Assembly: GCF_014649875.1 (NCBI RefSeq)
Contig: NZ_BMTW01000004.1
Location: 372,001 to 436,000 of the forward strand
DNA length: 64,000 bases
From: Streptomyces rubiginosohelvolus
Lineage (GTDB): Bacteria; Actinomycetota; Actinomycetes; Streptomycetales; Streptomycetaceae
Direction of reading: 5' to 3'
The notes under the pieces are model-generated. The model did no database searches. It saw only the letters and a program-made list of their open reading frames with translations, and was not told where the DNA came from. Positions 34,381 through 42,318 of this stretch are shown here, in pieces; position 1 is the stretch's first letter; every line of letters begins with the position of its first letter. Position numbers and translations under genes: made by a program.

Positions 34381-35394
34381 ATGACGAACCCGCCCCCCGC
34401 CCCCGAACCGGCAGCGGCCGCCGAGGCGCCCGAAAGCACCGCATCCGGCGATCCGCAGGTCCCCGGCCCCCGGCGGGCGGGAGAGCCGAGACGGCCGACG
34501 CTCCGCTCCGACCTGCGGGCCTCGTGGCCCGACGGTCTGGTGGCGCTCGTCATTACCGCCGCGGTCTTCGTCCTGCTCTACATACGCATCCGCAACAAGA
34601 CCTCCTCCACGGTCACCGTGATGCCGTTCATGGCCGACGCGGGCGGCTTCTGGATGTACTTCCTCAGCCAGGCGTTCGGCTGGTCCGCCCTGCTCTGGGC
34701 CTGGGGCACGGTCGTCCTCGGCCTGATGCTGTCCGGGCCGCGGCCCTCCCGCCTTCCGCTGTCGGGCCCCCGGCTGGAACGCCTGCACCGCACCACGAGC
34801 CTCAACACCATCGCCCTGATCGCCGCCCACGCCCTGCTCTTCGCGGCCGAACTGGTCCGGCACGACACGGCCACCTGGAACTCCGCCGTCGCCACCGCCT
34901 TCGTGGAGGCCTTCGTGCCCGGCGGCTACGACTCCGGGACCGGGCGAATCGCCATCCCCGTCGGCCAGGCGGCGCTCTACCTCGCGATCCCGCTCGGCCT
35001 GCTCTTCTACGTACGCCACCGCATCGGCCCCAAGACCTGGCGGGTCCTGCACCGGTGCGTGATCGTCGTGTACGTCCTCAGCGTCTGGCACACCCTGCTG
35101 TACGGGACCAACGTCTGGTACGACGGCTGGTTCCGGACCAGCGTCTGGCTGCTCCAGATCCCGATCGCGGCCCTGCTGCTCCTGCGGCTGCTGCGGCCCG
35201 CCCGGCGCTCCGAGAAACTGCCGGGCAGGCCCGGGGAGACCGCCAAGGCCCGGACAGGATGGGCGCTGCGGCTGGGCGGCCGGCTCGCGGTGGTGGCGAT
35301 CGTGGTGGCCCTGGTCGCCGTCGTGGCCAGCGGCAGGGACGGCGGGCGCAGCGTGCCCCCGGACGACACCTCCTCCACCCACAACCACGACTGA
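34381..35394 (+). CDS. Ferric reductase-like transmembrane protein (haem b type), without flavin domain
   Basis: A 337-residue protein. A Pro/Ala-rich cytoplasmic tail (residues 1-50) leads to about six helices. Paired histidines in two helices are placed as in the ferric-reductase/MsrQ haem-binding domain: RLHRTTSLNTIALIAAHALL and RVLHRCVIVVYVLSVWHTLL. There is no FAD or NAD(P)H domain, so it would act as the membrane electron carrier for a partner. The C-terminus ends in a soluble, His-containing tail (STHNHD). The ATG at 34381 is poorly supported by a ribosome-binding site (GAAGAGGCCGC nearby). Confidence 0.78.
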   Translation: MTNPPPAPEPAAAAEAPESTASGDPQVPGPRRAGEPRRPTLRSDLRASWPDGLVALVITAAVFVLLYIRIRNKTSSTVTVMPFMADAGGFWMYFLSQAFGWSALLWAWGTVVLGLMLSGPRPSRLPLSGPRLERLHRTTSLNTIALIAAHALLFAAELVRHDTATWNSAVATAFVEAFVPGGYDSGTGRIAIPVGQAALYLAIPLGLLFYVRHRIGPKTWRVLHRCVIVVYVLSVWHTLLYGTNVWYDGWFRTSVWLLQIPIAALLLLRLLRPARRSEKLPGRPGETAKARTGWALRLGGRLAVVAIVVALVAVVASGRDGGRSVPPDDTSSTHNHD

Positions 35395-35469
35395 CGGGCC
35401 GCCGGACCCCCGGGGCCTCTCGGGCACCAGGGACGAGTGCTGCCGGCCCGGCGACGTACGCTCGGGGGC

Positions 35470-36339
35470 ATGACCACCAACGATCTTCCCGTGATCGCCG
35501 CCGTCGACGGCTCCACACACAGCCGGCAGGCGCTGGACTGGGCCACCCGCGAAGCCGCGCGGCGCGGACTGCCGCTGCTGATCGTCCACGTGCGCCCGCT
35601 CACCCGGCAGGTCGACGAGGAGACCGGGCGGCGCGAGGCCGAGGCGCTCCTGGCCGAGTCCGTACGCCGGAGCGCGCTCATCGCCCCGGAGCTGCGGCCC
35701 TCCACGCTGGCCCCGCTGGACTTCCCGTCGGCGGCCCTGGTCTCGCTGGGCCGGGACGCGTCGATGATCGTGGTCGGATCGCGCGGGCTCGGCGGCTTCC
35801 GCTCGCTGATGATCGGTTCCAACAGCCTCGCCACGGCGTCGATGGCGAGCTGTCCCGTCGTCGTGGTGCAGGACGACCGCCCCGAGGGGGACGAGGACCG
35901 GGGCTCCGACGCGGACGCCTTCACCGACATCGTGGCGGGGGTGGCCGCCGACGAGAGCAGTGAGGCGGTTCTGGAGTTCGCCTTCGCCACCGCGGCCTCC
36001 CGGCCGGGTGCCCGGCTGCGGATCGTCCACGGCTGGACGATGTTCTCCTCGATGCTCGCGGGCGGCCCGGTCCTGGACCGGCAGGAGGCGGCGGGGTCCG
36101 CCGCCCGGACGCTGGCCGAGCTGACCTCGGGCTGGCACGAGAAGTACCCGCAGGTGGAGATCGTCCGGGAGCCGGTCAACGGTTCCGCCTCGCGCACCCT
36201 GGTGACCGCGTCGGCGACGGCGGCCCTGACGGTGATCGGCCGCCGCAAGGGCGGCGAGTCGCTCGGGCTCGGGCTGTCCCCGGTGGCGCAGACGGCGGTC
36301 ACGCACGCGCTGGGGCCGGTCGCCGTCGTCCCCTGCTGA
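35470..36339 (+). CDS. Universal stress protein, tandem Usp domains
   Basis: A 289-residue protein with two Usp domains. The first has VIAAVDGSTHSRQALDWA and the ATP-binding loop VVGSRGLGGFRSLMIGSNS; in the second the loop is less canonical (VIGRRKGGESLGLGLSPVAQ). Actinobacterial tandem Usp proteins bind ATP and are induced by hypoxia and other stresses. A -10-like TACGCT sits seven bases before the ATG, so the message may be leaderless. The gene stands alone. Confidence 0.92.
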   Translation: MTTNDLPVIAAVDGSTHSRQALDWATREAARRGLPLLIVHVRPLTRQVDEETGRREAEALLAESVRRSALIAPELRPSTLAPLDFPSAALVSLGRDASMIVVGSRGLGGFRSLMIGSNSLATASMASCPVVVVQDDRPEGDEDRGSDADAFTDIVAGVAADESSEAVLEFAFATAASRPGARLRIVHGWTMFSSMLAGGPVLDRQEAAGSAARTLAELTSGWHEKYPQVEIVREPVNGSASRTLVTASATAALTVIGRRKGGESLGLGLSPVAQTAVTHALGPVAVVPC

Positions 36340-36405
36340 GGCTGTTCCGTCTCCGAGGGACGCAGGACTCTTGGCCTGGCGGGCGGCTTGGCCGAGACTT
36401 GACCG

Positions 36406-36897
36406 ATGACACAGCGTGTGGCGCTCGCGACCGTGATGGACCGGCTTGCCATCGATGCGGTGATCACCGGATACGCGGTGGCCGTCGACGACGGGGCCTG
36501 GTCGGACTACGGTGCCCTGTTCACCCCGGACGGCCGCGCGGACTACCGGGGCGCGGGTGGCATGGAGGGCCCGGCCGATGAGGTCGCCCGGTGGCTGGAG
36601 GAGACGATGCGTCTCTTCCCCGTACGCCAGCACCTGATCGTCAACCGCCGGATCGACCTGGAGGACCTGGGCGGCTACACGGGCGATTGGGCCGAGGTGC
36701 GGGCCGACTACCTCAATCCGATGTGCCTGGCCCGGCGGACGGCGAGCGGTCCGGACGCGGACACGCCGGGCAAGGCGGGTGCCGCCACGCCCGACTTCGT
36801 GACCGGCGGCCGCTACACCTTCGCGCTGCACCGCGCCGAGGCGGGCTGGCTGATCCGTACGGTCACCGTCCACGAGAAGTGGCGCCGGACCCCGTAG
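36406..36897 (+). CDS. SnoaL-like / NTF2-fold protein
   Basis: A 163-residue single-domain protein of the SnoaL-like polyketide cyclase/dehydratase type: AIDAVITGYAVAVDDGAWSD and YGALFTPDGRADYRG at the N-terminus, VRQHLIVNRRIDLED in the middle and WLIRTVTVHEKWRR at the end. These form an alpha+beta cone that binds small hydrophobic ligands; the substrate is unknown. It lies 66 bp downstream of the Usp gene on the same strand. Confidence 0.83.
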   Translation: MTQRVALATVMDRLAIDAVITGYAVAVDDGAWSDYGALFTPDGRADYRGAGGMEGPADEVARWLEETMRLFPVRQHLIVNRRIDLEDLGGYTGDWAEVRADYLNPMCLARRTASGPDADTPGKAGAATPDFVTGGRYTFALHRAEAGWLIRTVTVHEKWRRTP

Positions 36898-37060
36898 AGC
36901 CTGTCGTCCGAGTGCCGCCTGCCTGGCCCTGGAGCCGTCTGCCGTGCCCCGCTCGGCCCGCGTCCTGTGTCCGGCGGGGATCACCTCCCCCACACTGGGT
37001 ATCCAGGGGTCGACGCGGCGGGGCGATCGCCCGCCCGCGCGGGACCGAGGAGGGCACGGC

Positions 37061-38809
37061 ATGCGAATCCGGGGCGGGCGTCTCCCGGTCGGCAGGAACG
37101 CGGCCGACACCTCCGGAAGCGGCGGCTCCGGCACGTCCGGCGGCGCCTCTGGTGACGACACGCCCGGCGGCGTCACGCCCGGCGGCGGCACATCCGGCGA
37201 CGGGCCGACTGCGGGCGGCCCGGATTCCACCGGCGCGGGCCGGCTCGCGTCACCCTGGACCCGGGCCGCCGCCCTCCTGCTCGCCGGGGCACTGCCCGCG
37301 CTCGCCTTCCCCGCACCCGGGCTCTGGTGGCTCGCCTACGTGGCCCTGGTCCCCTGGCTGCTGCTGATCCGCACGGCCCGCACGCCGCGCCGCGCGGTGC
37401 TGGACGGGTGGATCGGCGGCATCGGGTTCGTCATCGCCGTGCACCACTGGCTGATGCCGAGCCTCCATGTCTTCATCGTGCTGCTGGCCGCCCTGCTCGG
37501 GCTGCTCTGGGCCCCCTGGGGCCTGCTGGTGTCCCGGCTGCTCGGCGGCTCCCCCTCCGCGCGGCGCGCCGTGGCCGCCGTGGTCGTCGTGCCCTCCGGG
37601 TGGCTGCTGATCGAGCTGGTCCGGTCCTGGGAGGGGCTCGGCGGACCCTGGGGGCTCCTCGGCGCGAGTCAGTGGGAGGTCTCCCCCGCCCTGCGGGTCG
37701 CCTCGGTGGGCGGGGTGTGGCTGGTGAGCCTGCTGGTGCTGGCGGTGAACACCGGTGCGGCGCTGCTGATCGCCGTACCCCGCGCCCGTACGGCCGCCGG
37801 GGTCGCGCTCCTGGTGTGCGCCCTGTCCGTGACCGCGATGTGGGCCTGGGCGCCCCGGCCCGAGGACGCGGGCACAGTCAGGATCGCCGTCGTACAGCCG
37901 GGGATCGTGGAGGGGCCGGGAAGCGTCGCGCGCCGGCTCGACCGGGGCGAGGAGCTGACCCGTCCGCTGGCGGGCCGGGGCGTGGACCTGGTGGTGTGGG
38001 GCGAGAGCAGTATCGGGGCCGGGGCGTGGGAGAACCCGGAGACCGCGCGGCGGCTGGCGGAGCTGTCCCGGCTGGTCGGCGCGGACCTGCTGGTCAACGT
38101 GGACGCCCGGCAGACGGACGGTACGGGGCGCTCGGGGATCTTCAAGTCGGCCGTGCTCGTCGGTCCTGACGGGCCGACCGGGGACCGCTACGACAAGATG
38201 CGCCTTGTCCCGTTCGGCGAGTACGTCCCGGCCCGCTCCCTGCTGGGGTGGGCGACCTCCGTGGGCAAGGCGGCGGGCGAGGACCGGCTGCGCGGCGACC
38301 GCCAGGTGGTGATGACCCTGCCGGACGGGGCGCGGGGGCTGCGGATCGGCCCGCTGGTCTGCTTCGAGACGGCGTTCCCCGACATGAGCCGCAGGCTGGT
38401 GCGCGACGGTGCGCAGGTGCTCGTGGCCCAGTCCGCCACCTCGACGTTCCAGGAGAGCTGGGCCCCGGCCCAGCACGCGTCGCTGGGGGCGCTGCGGGCC
38501 GCCGAGAACGGCCGCCCGATGGTCCACGCCACGCTCACCGGGATCAGCGCGGCGTACGGGCCCCGGGGCGAGCGGGCGGGCCGCCCGCTCGGCACGGACG
38601 CGAGCGCGGCGGAGGTCTTCGACCTGCCGCTGGCCCGCGGGGAGACGCTCTACGGGCGGTTCGGCGACTGGCCGGTGTACGGGGCGTTCGCGGCGCTCGC
38701 CGCGCTGTGCGCCGTCGAGGGGCTGCGGGCGCTCAGGCGGTCTGCTCCACGGCCTCCCGGACCACCCGCTCACACAGCTCATGGGTCGCCAGGGCGTCCC
38801 GGGCGCTGA
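37061..38809 (+). CDS. lnt: Apolipoprotein N-acyltransferase
   Basis: A 582-residue protein. A Gly/Ser/Thr-rich N-terminal tail (1-60) precedes about seven membrane helices. The carbon-nitrogen hydrolase domain begins near residue 270 (TVRIAVVQPG). Its catalytic triad is visible as Glu in VVWGESSI, Lys in YDKMRLVPFGEYVP and Cys in PLVCFETAFPD. It adds the third acyl chain to lipoproteins after Lgt and LspA. GAGGAGG precedes the ATG. The last 77 bp overlap the convergent Gfo/Idh gene. Streptomyces genomes often carry two Lnt homologues, so this may be one of a pair. Confidence 0.92.
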   Translation: MRIRGGRLPVGRNAADTSGSGGSGTSGGASGDDTPGGVTPGGGTSGDGPTAGGPDSTGAGRLASPWTRAAALLLAGALPALAFPAPGLWWLAYVALVPWLLLIRTARTPRRAVLDGWIGGIGFVIAVHHWLMPSLHVFIVLLAALLGLLWAPWGLLVSRLLGGSPSARRAVAAVVVVPSGWLLIELVRSWEGLGGPWGLLGASQWEVSPALRVASVGGVWLVSLLVLAVNTGAALLIAVPRARTAAGVALLVCALSVTAMWAWAPRPEDAGTVRIAVVQPGIVEGPGSVARRLDRGEELTRPLAGRGVDLVVWGESSIGAGAWENPETARRLAELSRLVGADLLVNVDARQTDGTGRSGIFKSAVLVGPDGPTGDRYDKMRLVPFGEYVPARSLLGWATSVGKAAGEDRLRGDRQVVMTLPDGARGLRIGPLVCFETAFPDMSRRLVRDGAQVLVAQSATSTFQESWAPAQHASLGALRAAENGRPMVHATLTGISAAYGPRGERAGRPLGTDASAAEVFDLPLARGETLYGRFGDWPVYGAFAALAALCAVEGLRALRRSAPRPPGPPAHTAHGSPGRPGR

Positions 38810-39638
38810 GCGTCTCGCCCCGGCGCACGGCGTCGAGGAAGGCGTGCACACAGGCCTCGATGCCGCGCTGCCGGGCCACGGGGACCCAGTCGCCGCGCCG
38901 CCGCACCGAGGGCTGGCCCTTGTGGTCGACGATGTCCGCGAGGTTGAGGACCTGGCGCTTGGTGTCCTGGCCGGAGACTTCGAGGATCTCCTCGGTCGAC
39001 CCGTTCAGCCGGTTCATCATGCCGATCGCGGTGAATCCGTCGCCGGACAGCTGGAGCACCACGTGGTGCATCAGGCCGTCCACGATCCGGGCCCGCACGG
39101 TGGTGTGGTCGACGGTGCCCGGGGCCAGGAAACGCAGGGTGTCGACGACGTGGATGAAGTCGTCGAGGATCATCGTCCGGGGGTCCTCGGGCAGCCCGAC
39201 CCGGTTCTTCTGCAGGAGGATCAGCTCGCGCGGGTGCTCCGCGCACTGCGCGTAGCCCGGGGCGAAACGGCGGTTGAAGCCGACGGCGAGGCTGACACCG
39301 CGTTCCTCGGCGAGGTTCACCAGCCGCTCGGACTCGGCGTACTCGTAGGCGATCGGCTTGTCGACATAGGTGTGGACGCCGGCGTCCAGGAGGCGCTCCA
39401 CGATCTGCGGGTGCACGGCGGTCGGGGCGTGCACGAACGCCGCGTCCAGCCCCGCGTCGAGGAGGGAGTCGAGGGTCTCGTGACGGCCTTCGGCCGGAAC
39501 GCGGTGGGCGTCGCCGACCGCCTGGAGCGTGGCCGGTGTGCGGGTCTGCAGGTGCGGTTCGACCCCCGGTACGGCGGTGAGCACCGGCAGGTACGCCTTC
39601 TGCGCGATATCGCCGAGTCCGATGCAACCGATCTTCAC
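38733..39638 (-). CDS. Gfo/Idh/MocA family oxidoreductase
   Basis: A 301-residue NAD(P)-dependent oxidoreductase. The Rossmann loop is KIGCIGLGDIAQKAYLPVL at the N-terminus, and the active-site motif EKP of the family appears as TYVDKPIAYEY near residue 95. The C-terminal domain is the usual open beta sheet (HVVDTLRFL). Substrates of the family are sugars, inositols or related polyols. GTG at 39638 has AGGGAG six bases upstream. Its 3' end overlaps lnt by 77 bp on the opposite strand. Confidence 0.9.
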   Translation of the reverse strand: MKIGCIGLGDIAQKAYLPVLTAVPGVEPHLQTRTPATLQAVGDAHRVPAEGRHETLDSLLDAGLDAAFVHAPTAVHPQIVERLLDAGVHTYVDKPIAYEYAESERLVNLAEERGVSLAVGFNRRFAPGYAQCAEHPRELILLQKNRVGLPEDPRTMILDDFIHVVDTLRFLAPGTVDHTTVRARIVDGLMHHVVLQLSGDGFTAIGMMNRLNGSTEEILEVSGQDTKRQVLNLADIVDHKGQPSVRRRGDWVPVARQRGIEACVHAFLDAVRRGETLSARDALATHELCERVVREAVEQTA

Positions 39639-39754
39639 GAGGGTCTCCCTGTCGCCGTGCCGGGCCGCTGTACGCGGCTGTTCGCGCCCCGGCAGCATAC
39701 GTCGCCGCCGCCTGGCGCCCGGCTGCCGGTCCGTTCAGAAAACCCCTGGCCAGC

Positions 39755-39768
39755 CCCCTGATCAGGGG
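39755..39768. promoter_or_regulatory. 14-bp perfect palindrome CCCCTGATCAGGGG
   Basis: The palindrome lies five bases before the ATG of the DinB-like gene and about 117 bp upstream of the Gfo/Idh start on the other strand. It covers the place where a ribosome-binding site would be, so it could act as a repressor site or an RNA hairpin blocking translation. Confidence 0.45.
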
Positions 39769-39773
39769 TCACG

Positions 39774-40295
39774 ATGACCCCCATGACTTTTGCCGAACGC
39801 CTTGAACCCCCCATCGACGCCGCCGAACGCCCCATGCTGGAGGGCTGGCTGGACTACCACCGCGAGACGCTCATCGCGAAATGCGCGGGTCTCACGGACG
39901 CGCAGTTGCGGGAGGCGTCCGTGCCGCCCTCCGCGTTCACCCTGCTCGGCCTCGTGCGGCATCTGGCCGAGGTGGAGCGCTTCTGGTTCCGGGAGATCCT
40001 GGCGGGCGAGGAACTCCCGGACCTCTACTCCACCGAGGAGGACCCGGACGCGGACTTCACAGTGTCGGAGACCACCACCTGGGCCGAGACGGAGGCCGTC
40101 TGGCGGTCGGAGACGGCGGCGGCGCGCGAGAGCGCGGCCGCGTTCGGCCTGGACGACTTCTCCAAGGGCCTCAGTTCGTCGGGCAAACCGTTCAATCTGC
40201 GGTGGATATACACGCACATGATCGAGGAGTACGCCCGGCACAACGGCCACGCCGACCTGGTGCGCGAGCGCGTGGACGGCGCCACCGGGGTCTGA
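39774..40295 (+). CDS. DinB family protein (DUF664 type)
   Basis: A 173-residue four-helix-bundle protein. The metal-binding histidines expected of DinB/YfiT proteins are visible: HRETLIAKCAGL near residue 29, LLGLVRHLAEVERFWFREIL near residue 60, and YTHMIEEYARHNGHADLVRE near residue 145. In actinobacteria many members are mycothiol-dependent transferases. The start may be the ATG at 39774 or the one at 39783; neither has a clear ribosome-binding site. Confidence 0.9.
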   Translation: MTPMTFAERLEPPIDAAERPMLEGWLDYHRETLIAKCAGLTDAQLREASVPPSAFTLLGLVRHLAEVERFWFREILAGEELPDLYSTEEDPDADFTVSETTTWAETEAVWRSETAAARESAAAFGLDDFSKGLSSSGKPFNLRWIYTHMIEEYARHNGHADLVRERVDGATGV

Positions 40296-40442
40296 CCTCC
40301 CCGAGCCGTCGGCGGACGCTGCCGGACGTCGGTGGCTCCCGGTCAGCAGGGTGCGGGGCGCCGCGCTGACCGGGTCACTCGTGCGGGCTGTTCCCCGCCC
40401 ACCGGGCCCCCCGGGGCCGGGCCGCACCGCAGAGTTGGCCGG

Positions 40443-40919
40443 GTGCAGAGAACCAGAATCACCGCGAAACTCCTGGTCGGGTTAGCGGTCACCGCCGTCT
40501 CCGGATGCGTCTCGGTGGCGCCCGGGACCGTTTCTTCCCCGCCGCCCGGTCCGGGAGCCACCGGGCCCGCCCAGGACGTGGCTCCGCAGATCGTGCAGCC
40601 TCCCGCACGTGAGGGGCTGGAGGTCGTGCCGGATCCGAGCGGGCCGCCCGCGCGGCCGTCCTCCCCCGCGCCTCCGGCCGCCGGCTCCCCCACGGAGACA
40701 CGACGCGCCGGGCCGGCGGGGGCCGCCAGGCCGCCCGAGCGCGGGGACCCGCCGCCGCGGCGGGCGCCCGACCGGGCCCCGAGGGTCCCGTCCGTCACGG
40801 TGCCCGCCCTGCCACGCGTCCCCGGCGGCGCGGACGTCTGTGCGCTCGGCCGGGGGTACGGCGGCTGGCCCGCGGGCAGCCCGCAGGCCCGCATCTGCTC
40901 GGAGGCGTACGGCCGCTGA
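40443..40919 (+). CDS. Small secreted lipoprotein of unknown function
   Basis: A 158-residue protein. The N-terminus is a lipoprotein signal (TRITAKLLVGLAVTAVSGC) with the lipidated Cys near residue 22. The middle is Pro/Gly/Arg-rich and disordered. The last 30 residues form the only ordered-looking part, ADVCALGRGYGGWPAGSP followed by QARICSEAYG, with two cysteines that could pair. GTG at 40443 lies seven bases after CAGAGT, so a leaderless message is likely. A strong hairpin follows the stop. Confidence 0.75.
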   Translation: MQRTRITAKLLVGLAVTAVSGCVSVAPGTVSSPPPGPGATGPAQDVAPQIVQPPAREGLEVVPDPSGPPARPSSPAPPAAGSPTETRRAGPAGAARPPERGDPPPRRAPDRAPRVPSVTVPALPRVPGGADVCALGRGYGGWPAGSPQARICSEAYGR

Positions 40920-40936
40920 CGCTCCTGCGTTCCTGG

Positions 40937-40963
40937 CCCCCGGGGCCTGCGGGGCCCCGGGGG
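40937..40963. terminator. Bidirectional terminator hairpin
   Basis: CCCCCGGGGCC (40937-40947) pairs with GGCCCCGGGGG (40953-40963) around a five-base loop, exactly between the stops of the lipoprotein gene and the convergent helical-repeat gene. Confidence 0.78.
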
Positions 40964-41437
40964 TCACTGCTCCCGCAGGCGGAGCTCCAGGCGGTCGATG
41001 GCGGCGCGGACCCCGCCGCCGTACCCGTCGTCCGCGAGGGACTCGGCCGCGGCGCGGGCCCGATGGAGGTGGATACGGGCGGAGTCGGGGCGCTGGAGCT
41101 TGAGGTAGTCGGCCGCGAGGTTGAGGTGCAGCGAGGGGTAGAACGCCCGGACGGCCGGAAGGTCCCGGTGCTCCGCCGCCCGCCCGCCGCCCGCACCCTC
41201 GGCGGCCGTCAGGGCGCGCAGGTCCCAGGCCAGCTCGTCGCCGGGGTCGTCCTGGGTGTCGGCCATGTAGTGCGCGAGGGTGCAGCGGTGCAGGGCGTCG
41301 CCGTCCGCTCCGAGCTCCGACCAGAGCGCGCCGAAGCGGTTGCGGGCCTCCTCCCGGTCACCTCCGTGGAGCAGCATGATCGCCTGGCCGATCCTGGTCA
41401 TGACGGCGTCCTCCGACGCCTCCTGCTGCTCCACCAC
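40964..41437 (-). CDS. TPR-like small protein of unknown function
   Basis: A 157-residue helical protein with weak tetratricopeptide-like pairs of helices (IGQAIMLLHGGDREEARNRF; LHLNLAADYLKLQRPDSARI followed by HLHRARAAAESL). It has the look of a cytoplasmic adaptor. GTG at 41437 has GAGGAG six bases upstream, which is better than the longer frame to 41518. It lies upstream of nothing obvious; ung follows the same strand further up. The function is unknown. Confidence 0.72.
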   Translation of the reverse strand: MVEQQEASEDAVMTRIGQAIMLLHGGDREEARNRFGALWSELGADGDALHRCTLAHYMADTQDDPGDELAWDLRALTAAEGAGGGRAAEHRDLPAVRAFYPSLHLNLAADYLKLQRPDSARIHLHRARAAAESLADDGYGGGVRAAIDRLELRLREQ

Positions 41438-41533
41438 TGCGCTCTCCTCGTCGCCCGTCCGGCCGGTCACCCGTCCGTCCGACGCTAACGCCGGGCTTCC
41501 GCATAACCGGTCAGACACGGGCGGCGGGCCACA

Positions 41534-42217
41534 TCAGCCGAGGTCGGGGATCCGCCAGTCGATCGGCTGGTGCCCCTGGGCGGCCACGGCCTCGTTGATC
41601 TGCGTGAAGGGGCGGGAGCCGAAGAACTTCTTGGCGGAGAGCGGCGAGGGGTGCGCGCCCTTCACCACGATGTGGCGCTCCTCGTCGATCAGGGGCAGCT
41701 TCTTCTGCGCGTAATTGCCCCAGAGCACGAAGACCGCCGGGTCGGGCCGGTCGGCGACGGCGCGGATCACGGCGTCGGTGATCTTCTCCCAGCCCTTGCC
41801 CTTGTGGGAGTTGGCCTCGCCGCCCCGGACGGTCAGCACGGCGTTGAGCAGGAGGACGCCCTGTTCGGCCCAGGGCATCAGATAGCCGTTGTCCGGGATG
41901 GGCAGGCCCAGCTCCTCCTGCATCTCCTTGTAGATGTTGCGCAGCGACGGCGGCGTCCTGACGCCGGGCCGCACGGAGAAGCAGAGCCCGTGCCCCTGAC
42001 CCTCGCCGTGATACGGGTCCTGGCCGAGGACGAGGACCTTCACCTGGTCGTAGGGCGTGGCGTCCAGGGCGGCGAAGACCTGCTCACGGGGCGGATAGAC
42101 GGGACCCTTGGCCCGCTCCTCCTCGACGAAGTCCGCCAGCTCCTTGACGTACGGCTTCTGCAGTTCTTCGCCGAGGACGCCGCGCCAGGACTCGGGCAGC
42201 AGGTCGATATCGGTCAC
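41534..42217 (-). CDS. ung: Uracil-DNA glycosylase, family 1
   Basis: A 227-residue UDG. Family-1 motifs are intact: water-activating loop VLVLGQDPYHGEGQGHGLCF near residue 60, the Pro-rich loop PPSLRNIYKEM, and the DNA-intercalating loop GAHPSPLSAKKFFG near residue 187. It removes uracil from DNA to start base excision repair. The GTG at 42217 has GGAGG eight bases upstream; the GTG two codons earlier is too close to it. Confidence 0.96.
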   Translation of the reverse strand: MTDIDLLPESWRGVLGEELQKPYVKELADFVEEERAKGPVYPPREQVFAALDATPYDQVKVLVLGQDPYHGEGQGHGLCFSVRPGVRTPPSLRNIYKEMQEELGLPIPDNGYLMPWAEQGVLLLNAVLTVRGGEANSHKGKGWEKITDAVIRAVADRPDPAVFVLWGNYAQKKLPLIDEERHIVVKGAHPSPLSAKKFFGSRPFTQINEAVAAQGHQPIDWRIPDLG

Positions 42218-42278
42218 GTCCACAACCTCCGGTGAGCAACAGGTTCTTGATCCCAGAACCTACCGGTCACCACTGACA

Positions 42279-42300
42279 ACGGGCCCCCGAGGAGGCCCGT
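42279..42300. terminator. Small hairpin after the peptide-binding protein gene
   Basis: ACGGGCC (42279-42285) pairs with GGCCCGT (42294-42300), loop eight bases. It lies between the stop of the substrate-binding protein gene and the promoter region of ung, both on the minus strand. Confidence 0.6.
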
Positions 42301-42318
42301 CGTCCCTGCCACCAGGTG

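Noticed and set aside
33289..37230. Open frame of about 1300 codons on the minus strand
   Set aside because: It runs antisense through at least four real plus-strand genes and out of frame through the His-rich membrane protein gene, and its protein is Gly/Arg/Pro/Val-rich without motifs.
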